Shown: positions 8,852-14,395 of the stretch, one piece after another
Layout of the letters: each line of letters begins with the position of its first letter
Numbering within the stretch: position 1 is the first letter of the stretch
Assembly (NCBI GenBank): GCA_000818945.1
Contig: KN805385.1
Location: forward strand, 517,816-532,210
Origin: Schizochytrium sp. CCTCC M209059
Taxonomy: Eukaryota > Sar > Bigyra > Thraustochytrida > Thraustochytriidae
DNA: 14,395 bases
Direction of reading: 5' to 3'
Made by a program: the position numbers and the translations under genes
Notes under the pieces: model-generated
The model's input: only the letters and a program-made list of their open reading frames with translations
Database searches by the model: none
What the model was told of the DNA's origin: nothing

Positions 8852-9823
8852 ATGTCGCGCATCATCCTTGTGGTGGCCGCTTTGGCGTTGCTCATCACGG
8901 ATGCGAACGCCGCCTGTAGCCAGTCCAATGCGAATCATAGAAAGAGCTGCGAGCTCTGGAACGAGCTGTCGCTTGCCTTTCAAAAATCTGGCTGGAGCAA
9001 ATGCGCAGACTTCGCGACCGACGGAGGCCCCTGCTCTGGCTGCCCCAAGAATGAAGGCTACATTACTTGCTCGAACTGGGGTATCACGAGCATCAACGTC
9101 GGTTCCAGCGACGGCTGGGTCTTTGATCAGTCATACGACATTGAGAATCTTAACACCGCCATTACCAACTTGGGAACTGTTGACAGTATCTCGATGTCGG
9201 ACATTGCTGGCCTGAACTTGAATCAGTGCATAGGCGCCTGCGCTTCGACGACGTGCGACTTTTCCAACTCGGGCTGCACCGACTCGTGCACCTCTGATGG
9301 TGTTTGCGTGACTGAATTTCCGACCCTTGCCCCAACTCCTGCGCCCACGTTGTCGCCTACAGACTCGCCCATACTTGCGCCCACCAGCCCGCCGACTGAA
9401 ATGAATTGCGACTACAAAGCGGGCTACAGATACCGCAACTGCAAGGTATGGAATCTTCTCGCAGACGCCTTTCAGTCGAATGGCTGGAACAAGTGTGGCG
9501 ATTTCCGTGATATGGACCCCTGCTCTCGTGGAGCATGCCCCAGAAAGGAAGGTCTTGTTCGCTGCCAACGCGGCCGCATCACTGTCATCAATTTTGTCGA
9601 AGAGAATGGGCTTTCATACGACGGTACTAGAGATCTCGGGCCTCTTCAGGATGCACTTCTCGAACTCAAACAATCCCATCGACTTCGTCTCATTCTGATT
9701 CGTCGTCAAGCTTCATTGAACCTCAATCAGTGCCTCCCGACGATTTGCAACACTCTTCGCTGCAGATTCACGCGCTCGACGTGCACTGGACAATGCACGA
9801 ACAATGGACGCTGTCTCGAGTAA
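8852..9823 (+). CDS. Secreted two-domain (A-B) 12-Cys family protein without anchor
   Basis: The product has 323 residues counted from the ATG at 8852. An in-frame ATG at 8810 would add 14 polar residues in front of the signal peptide. I chose 8852 because the paralogue at 11127 starts with the same residues at that point and its DNA similarity begins there. The signal peptide is residues 1-20 (cleavage after ANA). Domain A spans C22-C152 and domain B C186-C321, each with 12 cysteines. They are joined by a 33-residue Pro-Thr linker. Domain A is net about -9 and domain B about +9, with PRKEG and RLRLILIRRQ patches. The protein ends two residues after the last cysteine, without stalk or anchor. 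Domain A is about 95% identical in DNA to the gene at 11127. Probably secreted; function unknown. Confidence 0.87.
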   Translation: MSRIILVVAALALLITDANAACSQSNANHRKSCELWNELSLAFQKSGWSKCADFATDGGPCSGCPKNEGYITCSNWGITSINVGSSDGWVFDQSYDIENLNTAITNLGTVDSISMSDIAGLNLNQCIGACASTTCDFSNSGCTDSCTSDGVCVTEFPTLAPTPAPTLSPTDSPILAPTSPPTEMNCDYKAGYRYRNCKVWNLLADAFQSNGWNKCGDFRDMDPCSRGACPRKEGLVRCQRGRITVINFVEENGLSYDGTRDLGPLQDALLELKQSHRLRLILIRRQASLNLNQCLPTICNTLRCRFTRSTCTGQCTNNGRCLE

Positions 9824-11126
9824 ATAGTCTCATTACGAGGTTACTGCTACCAATGTGGCCAGGATGCATAGTCTAAAAATCATAGAAATACCTCTTTTCG
9901 AACACCCGTACAAGCTTCTATCTCTTCCCTCTTCCTTTTCCTATCTTTCTATAGGCCTAGTATCCTGTTGCTTCACTCGAATTCGCGCGAGGGCCCTCTG
10001 CTGTGCCGATTCCGAAGCCCTTGGCTTTTGGCCCTCAACGACTCGCCTTACAATGAGGCCCAGAGCTATCTATGCCTATGGGGGCTGAAGCTTGCTACTT
10101 GTCTTGGAAGGCCATGCCACTTGGCCATCAGAGCCCTTGGCTCGGACAGTCTCACGTGACTGACGAACTCATTTATGTCCCTCCTTTCGTAGCAGGCAGA
10201 GAGCCGTTGAAACAAAGTAACAACTTGATCATGCTTGATGTCGAACCTTGAAATTTGGAGAGATGCTTTAAAGCGACAGACAGAGCGTGTCCTAGCGTTG
10301 GCCCGTCATCTTTTTGGCGCACAATAATACTGACAAAGAAGCTGGGCGTTTCGATGTCGATCTATTTGTTGGTCTGTCTGTCCATCTATCTGCAGCTGCC
10401 ATTGAACATGCGGCCGCAAGGGCCACGCAGTCATTGCAATAAAAATCGCAACGAACATACGCACGCATAGTTCCGTTGAGATCAAGCTTCGGCCCTCCCA
10501 CCTCTAGCTCTACGTACGGAGACTGCCTGCTCGGGAAATGAGTTGGATGGCGAGTCTCATGGGTTTTTCCTTTCTCGAGTTGACAGCTGCTACTCCAGCT
10601 ACGTTGCCCCCGGAGGTAAATGGTAACGCCTCGTAGGTTCCGAACAAGCCAGGCCATTCATACTCTGCTCTAGTCACTATCAAGTGCAAGAACGATGGAG
10701 TGACGCTCGCTTCGAGGGCCTGTCCCTGTTCGGTTTCTTTGTTTCGGTAGAGCCGTTGGGACAGAGCTGGCTTGCAATGCTTTAAGAGGGCCGAAAGGGT
10801 GCAGAGAGGATGCACGAGGGGTCATGCTACGATTGAGCGGTGACTAATGCTCCTTTCTAGCGTATAATAAGTAAGGAGAAAAAATCATTATGGATTCCCA
10901 AAAGGATACAAAATACACCTCATGAGTCGTGAAACGACAGGCGTCACCTAAGTGACATGCGAGACGCACTCCTCTGGCCGACAAGAGACGCTTGGGTGTC
11001 CATTGGCAAGCATACCTTGCCAATGACCAGCAAACCTCAATCGCGCAACGAGACGAGAGAACCTGTTTCTTGTGGACGAGTAAGGTTAAGCATAGACTGA
11101 ATTGAACGGAAACCTATCAAGTAGAA
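9824..11126. other. 1.3-kb intergenic spacer
   Basis: This spacer separates two tandem family genes. It contains pyrimidine-rich stretches (about 9910-9955 and 10360-10395) and a perfect 10-bp inverted repeat at 11001-11025. I found no relic of the family here and no other supported gene. Similarity between the flanking genes does not extend upstream of their start codons. Confidence 0.45.
11001..11025. repeat. Perfect 10-bp inverted repeat with 5-base loop
   Basis: CATTGGCAAG, the loop CATAC, then CTTGCCAATG. Each arm contains the ATTGG/CCAAT core. It ends about 100 bases before the ATG of the gene at 11127, so it may be a binding site for a dimeric factor or a pair of CCAAT boxes in opposite orientation. 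Confidence 0.55.
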
Positions 11127-11921
11127 ATGTCGCGCATCATCCTTGTCGTGGCCGCTTTGGCGTTGCTCATCACGGATGCGAACGCCGCCTGCGGCCAGTC
11201 CAATGCGAATCATAGAAAGAGCTGCGAGCTCTGGAACGAGCTGTCGCTTGCCTTTCAAAAATCTGGCTGGAGCAAATGCTCAAACTTCGCGACCGACAAA
11301 GGCCCCTGCTCTGGCTGCCCCAAGGATGAAGGCTACATTACTTGCTCGAACTGGGGTATCACGAACATCAACGTCGGTTCCAGCGACGGCTGGGTCTATA
11401 ATCAGTCGTACGACATTGAGAATCTTAACACTGCCATTGCCAACTTGGGAATTGTTGACAGTATCTCGATGTCGGACATTGCTGGCCTGAACTTGAATCA
11501 GTGCATGGACGCCTGCGCTTCGACGACGTGCGACTTTTCCAACTCGGGCTGCACCGACTCGTGCACCTCAGATGGTGTATGTGTCCCAACGAGTGCCCCG
11601 ACGATGATGCCCACCATGACACCAACAAGCGCGCCGACTTCGGGTCCGACCGAAGAGACTTCCCCGACGCCCCTCCCCACGGAGGCGTCTTCGCCGACGG
11701 ATTCGCCTACCGCGTCTCCCACTGAGGCGCCGACTATGGGCCCCACGGAGACGCCGACGTTGGACATTGATATTCGCGAGGACCCTGACTGCGACTTCAA
11801 CTCCACGAACTGCACCCTTACGCCCACAATCGCTCCTTCTGCGAATGCCCCTTCGGCATCCTCAACCATGGAGATCGGCCTGCTCTCTGCGGCTGCCATG
11901 CTTATCAGCGCGCTTTGGTAA
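11127..11921 (+). CDS. Secreted 12-Cys domain (type A) protein with Pro-Thr stalk and GPI-like tail
   Basis: This 264-residue protein has a signal peptide at residues 1-20 (after ANA) and one type A domain at C22-C152. That domain differs from domain A of the gene at 8852 at only 12 residues. Past residue 153 the two proteins are unrelated in sequence. This one has a Pro-Thr stalk (SPTDSPTASPTEAPT units) to about residue 211, an acidic stretch, a Cys pair (C222, C229) with NST and NCT sequons, and a hydrophobic C-terminus (MEIGLLSAAAMLISALW) like a GPI-anchor signal. The end matches the gene at 3244-4125 (MLEVGVLSFVLALSKAFW), so the two share an anchor module. The domain is net about -8. Likely a surface glycoprotein of unknown function. 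Confidence 0.87.
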   Translation: MSRIILVVAALALLITDANAACGQSNANHRKSCELWNELSLAFQKSGWSKCSNFATDKGPCSGCPKDEGYITCSNWGITNINVGSSDGWVYNQSYDIENLNTAIANLGIVDSISMSDIAGLNLNQCMDACASTTCDFSNSGCTDSCTSDGVCVPTSAPTMMPTMTPTSAPTSGPTEETSPTPLPTEASSPTDSPTASPTEAPTMGPTETPTLDIDIREDPDCDFNSTNCTLTPTIAPSANAPSASSTMEIGLLSAAAMLISALW

Positions 11922-12317
11922 ACCAAACAAAGTTTCCATTCATTCATTCATTCATTTCTGTTGCATCAATGCATGCATGGTAGGTAGTATACGTACGACA
12001 GTATACGTGTCCACATTAAGATATCTGTCTTGCCTGGTTTTGCACTCCGCCAAAGCCTTGCTTTTTCACGTTCACTTTCTCAAGAGCATCTTACGTATGT
12101 TCCCAAGTTCGCAAGCTCATTTCTTTTTCCCCCATCCCCCAAAAGCTAGCGACAGATCTCGTGCGACGCTGTGACCATACCTTCAACCTTTAAGTAGCAG
12201 CGAAAGATAGAAAGAGCAGCTCGGAAACTTGTTTGAGCTGCCGCGAAAGGGGAAAAAAGCTCGAGTTTGGAGCGAAGGAAAGAAAATTTGGCTCATTCTT
12301 TTATACTTGATGGGACA
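11922..12317. other. Intergenic spacer after the gene at 11127
   Basis: This stretch holds the 3' flank of the upstream gene, a CATT repeat (11937-11956), a short direct repeat AGTATACGT near 11987 and 11999, and a pyrimidine-rich stretch near 12110-12140. I see no gene. Confidence 0.4.
11937..11956 (+). repeat. (CATT)5 tetranucleotide repeat
   Basis: Five CATT units lie 15 bases after the stop codon of the gene at 11127-11921, within its probable 3' UTR. Confidence 0.95.
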
Positions 12318-12482
12318 TTAAGCGTAAAAGTCGAAATGACGCTTGGCTTCAGCGCATAGGCCCGTCGTTGTGCAAGCTCCAGTGCACTGGGAGTTCAAAA
12401 AGTTGCACTTGATCGAGTCGCAGAGACTCGGAAGACATACATTTAGGTTGAGACCTCTATACCATGTCCTCAAGACAAACGA
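12318..12482 (-). pseudogene. Relic of a 12-Cys family domain (C7-C12 end)
   Basis: Read on the minus strand, this 54-codon frame contains LNLNVCLPSLC, then C-x4-C-x6-C-x3-C-x5-C, and then an 11-residue tail and a stop. The six cysteines match C7-C12 of the intact paralogues exactly in spacing, and LNLN-x-CLP-x-(I/L)C is the signature of the gene at 8852. The frame has no ATG, meets a stop just upstream (12483-12485), and the first half of the domain cannot be found in any frame of the next few hundred bases. It ends soon after C12, like the unanchored two-domain genes. Most likely a truncated pseudogene; a 3' exon after an unseen intron is a less likely alternative. Confidence 0.75.
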
Positions 12483-13030
12483 TTAATGTGGGAAGAAGAT
12501 CAATCTGCACCACCACACCAATTCGCTCCTAGCAGGAGCGAAACTACCGAAACATTCCTAGCGTACCTAATCATACTAGCAATCCATTTGACTCTTCACA
12601 CTTCAGCACTTTCTAAGGAATTGAGTTGTTGGTCTTTCACATCGAGAAGCACTCGGCCTTCATTTCACAAGCTGATCTTCAACCAGTCTAGGATTGACGG
12701 CGCTGGAATGTTTGAGCAACAGCTTCACTCGACGGAGTTCGGGTTCCGGTCCAGCCCTGAGAATGCTCCTTTGAGATAACCGTCGAGCATGTCCATGCTC
12801 ACCTCAAGGTTGAAGCCGACCAGTTAGCAATGCAAGAATGCACCGATGACCAATAGACTTCCTTGTTGTTCACGACACCCATTATCGTGAGATAAAGTCG
12901 CCTTGTGAGCTCAGGGAGGAACTCGCTCACAAGTTTGAAAAGTCTCAACTTTCTCAGCGTCCATGAGCTCTGGAAACTTCTTGAATCGCTCGATGCGTAT
13001 ATTCGTCACGATAGACTCGCAATGATTGCA
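12483..13030. other. Spacer between two family relics
   Basis: I cannot identify a gene here. Stops occur in all frames of both strands. A minus-strand stretch near 12790-12815 reads GFNLEVSMD, faintly like the GLNLNQCMD segment of the gene at 11127, so more decayed family sequence may be present. It contains a small hairpin, CGCTCC-TAGCA-GGAGCG, at about 12525-12541. Confidence 0.35.
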
Positions 13031-13195
13031 AGGCTGACAGTCACGATTAGACCAGAATGCTCGCACCGAGTGCGCTGAAGTCGAGGTTGTGCTGTTGATA
13101 GGCGTCAAAGTAGGCGATAATCGTGTGCGAATCGGCTAAGTTGAAGAAGCTGGTAAGTCTTTTTGCGCAAGCCGAAGTGGGAGCGACAATTTTAT
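13031..13195 (-). pseudogene. Relic of the stalk and anchor end of a 12-Cys family gene
   Basis: This segment aligns in DNA with the 3' part of the intact gene at 13337-14101, most clearly 13053-13133 with 13376-13456. TGCTCGCACCGAG is identical, and a following 23-base stretch matches at 19 positions. On the minus strand one frame reads SPTLTPINSTTS against SPTSAPTDSPTS. A one-base indel then shifts it to SALGASIL against GALGASIL, and a stop follows at once. Weaker similarity continues to about 13195. It has frameshifts and no domain, so it is a broken remnant of a GPI-type copy, probably from an old tandem duplication about 320 bases from the intact gene. Confidence 0.72.
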
Positions 13196-13336
13196 GATTG
13201 GAAGACAAAAGGAGGGATAAAACGTGAAAGCTAAGCTCAAAATGAAGACTTCATGCTTATGTCATTTGAAGAAATTCGGAGAAGCGATATCGCAAACCAA
13301 GTCTTTGTAGATGCAAGTTGGCGTCAATGTGACGGC
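13196..13336. other. 3' flank of the last family gene
   Basis: These 141 bases separate the second relic from the stop codon of the gene at 13337-14101 and probably contain its 3' UTR. I see no repeat or gene here. Confidence 0.35.
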
Positions 13337-14101
13337 TTACAGACGCGCGGCGCCGACAAAGCTGACGGCCACAGCCAAAATGCTCGCACCGAGAGCGCCA
13401 GCACCCGAGGTCGGGCTGTCGGTAGGCGCCGATGTGGGCGAGGCCGTCGGCGAGTCGGTAATGCAGTCCGGGTCGGTGGCGTTCGTGCATCCCGGACGTG
13501 CGGACGTGGGCGCAAAAGTACTGAGGTCAGTAGGCGCCGGTGTAGGTGCATCTGTGGTGGGCGACGCGGTTGTGGGGGCGTCCGTGGGCGACGCGGTGGT
13601 CGGTGCGTCCGTCGGGGAAGGCGTGACGGGTTCGCAGATGCCGTCGGTGGTGCAGGTACCAGTGCACTCGGACCAAGTGAAGTCACAGGTCACAGTGCCG
13701 CAGAGTTCGTCCAGGCAAGTGTCGAGACCCAGCGCGGTCTGATTCATGATGGTGAGCTCCACGAACTTCATGGTCTCGATCTCAAGAAAGGCGGATGTGA
13801 AGTTCGCAAGATCAGTCGAGGTGTTGTAAGCCATGCCGATGTCCTCAGCAATGGTGAGCTTCTTGAGGCGTCCATCCTTGCAGCTGACCCAGCCGTTGCT
13901 CTTGGGGCATGAGTCCGAACTGCACGGGTCCTCGTCGAACGAATCCTGGCACATCGTCCATGCGCCCGAGGAGAAGGTGCTCAAGACAGAGTTCCATGCT
14001 TCGCAATTTGCGACCTTGTATCCTTTGCCAAAGTCGCACGCAGCATTGGCGCTAGTCGCCGCGAGAGCTCCGAGAGCAATGACGAGAAGGTTACGGCCCA
14101 T
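13337..14101 (-). CDS. Secreted 12-Cys domain (type B) protein with Pro-Thr stalk and GPI-like tail
   Basis: This 254-residue protein has a signal peptide at residues 1-20 (after ANA) and one 12-cysteine domain, C22-C156. The C3-x8-C4-x4-C5 spacing, EDPC at C4 and the GMAYNTSTDL stretch put it with the B domains of the two-domain genes, but it is acidic (about -11) where those are basic. Residues 157-200 are a Pro-Thr stalk with repeated SPTDAPTTA units. A Cys pair (C205, C213) encloses an NAT sequon. The end is PTSGAG followed by a hydrophobic stretch to the C-terminus, a GPI-type signal, and PTSGAG recurs in the gene at 3244-4125. NTS, NFT and NQT sequons lie within the domain. Likely a surface-anchored glycoprotein of unknown function. 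Confidence 0.86.
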   Translation of the reverse strand: MGRNLLVIALGALAATSANAACDFGKGYKVANCEAWNSVLSTFSSGAWTMCQDSFDEDPCSSDSCPKSNGWVSCKDGRLKKLTIAEDIGMAYNTSTDLANFTSAFLEIETMKFVELTIMNQTALGLDTCLDELCGTVTCDFTWSECTGTCTTDGICEPVTPSPTDAPTTASPTDAPTTASPTTDAPTPAPTDLSTFAPTSARPGCTNATDPDCITDSPTASPTSAPTDSPTSGAGALGASILAVAVSFVGAARL

Positions 14102-14395
14102 TGTCTTTGGTGTTTTTCTACCGAAGGTATTGCTGGCTTGCTTTTGTCTGTTTATTTGCTTGCGTGCTTGCTAGTCCTTTTTTGCTGTTGTGGCTTTGGT
14201 AGTTCTGGGTTTGCGGATCTGCTGGTCCCAGCGGCCGTGCGCGCGCCGCGGGGCTCCCTCGATCATGTAGCCAAAGGTTGCTTTTCTCGGGACACGATAG
14301 TGATGGTAGTGAAGGAGTGCCTAATTGAAAGAGAGCGCAATTGCGGAAGAAGCGGAGAGAGGGGGAAAGGGGGTGGGCGTCGAGAGGGAAGAGGG
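14102..14395 (-). promoter_or_regulatory. 5' flank of the last family gene
   Basis: This flank lies upstream of the minus-strand gene ending at 14101 and should contain its 5' UTR and promoter. Read on the minus strand the last 80 bases before the ATG are rich in A and in AAGCAAG/AGCAAGC repeats. The outer part is G-rich (GGGGGAAAGGGGG near 14360). No further gene is visible before the window ends. Confidence 0.35.

Noticed and set aside
9824..11126. Search for a family relic or tRNA in the 1.3-kb spacer
   Set aside because: I found no cysteine-knot signature, stalk-like repeat or tRNA B-box-like sequence with a cloverleaf on either strand.

Overview
This window is nuclear eukaryotic DNA. 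The first gene encodes CNOT10, a CCR4-NOT subunit found only in eukaryotes. The long intronless reading frames, the G/C-rich third codon positions, the many microsatellites and the secreted proteins with Pro-Thr (APT/SPT) stalks together suggest a stramenopile, most likely a thraustochytrid (labyrinthulomycete) such as Aurantiochytrium, Hondaea or Schizochytrium. The lineage is inferred from style, not from a phylogenetic marker.

Layout. CNOT10 lies at 163-2748 (+) and has a CAG/polyQ tract and a polyalanine tract. The remaining roughly 11 kb is a cluster of five intact paralogues of a secreted cysteine-rich family that I cannot match to a named family: 3244-4125 (-), 6565-7662 (+), 8852-9823 (+), 11127-11921 (+) and 13337-14101 (-). 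Two decayed copies lie between the last two genes, at 12318-12482 (-) and 13031-13195 (-). The spacers are long (0.5-2.4 kb) and hold simple repeats: an AAAG tract, a 35-nt poly-C run, an AG tract and a 21-bp tandem repeat.

The family. Each protein starts with a signal peptide. The repeated unit is a domain of about 130-140 residues with 12 cysteines in nearly fixed spacing. It has a conserved aromatic/Ala-Phe/Trp patch between C2 and C3 and a compact C-terminal knot, C-x(3,4)-C-x4-C-x6-C-x3-C-x5-C. Two subtypes can be told apart: A (C3-x9-C4-x2-C5) and B (C3-x8-C4-x4 or more-C5). Three proteins have one domain, a Pro-Thr stalk, a short glycosylated Cys-pair loop and a C-terminal hydrophobic segment that looks like a GPI-anchor signal. 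The other two are A-B two-domain proteins with no anchor.

Working idea (inference). The anchored domains are all acidic. The unanchored proteins join one acidic and one strongly basic domain by a Pro-Thr linker. This would suit a surface coat in which soluble bivalent members bridge anchored acidic members or other polyanions. Near-identity of one domain between two neighbouring genes, together with the two relics, points to active duplication, conversion and loss in the cluster.
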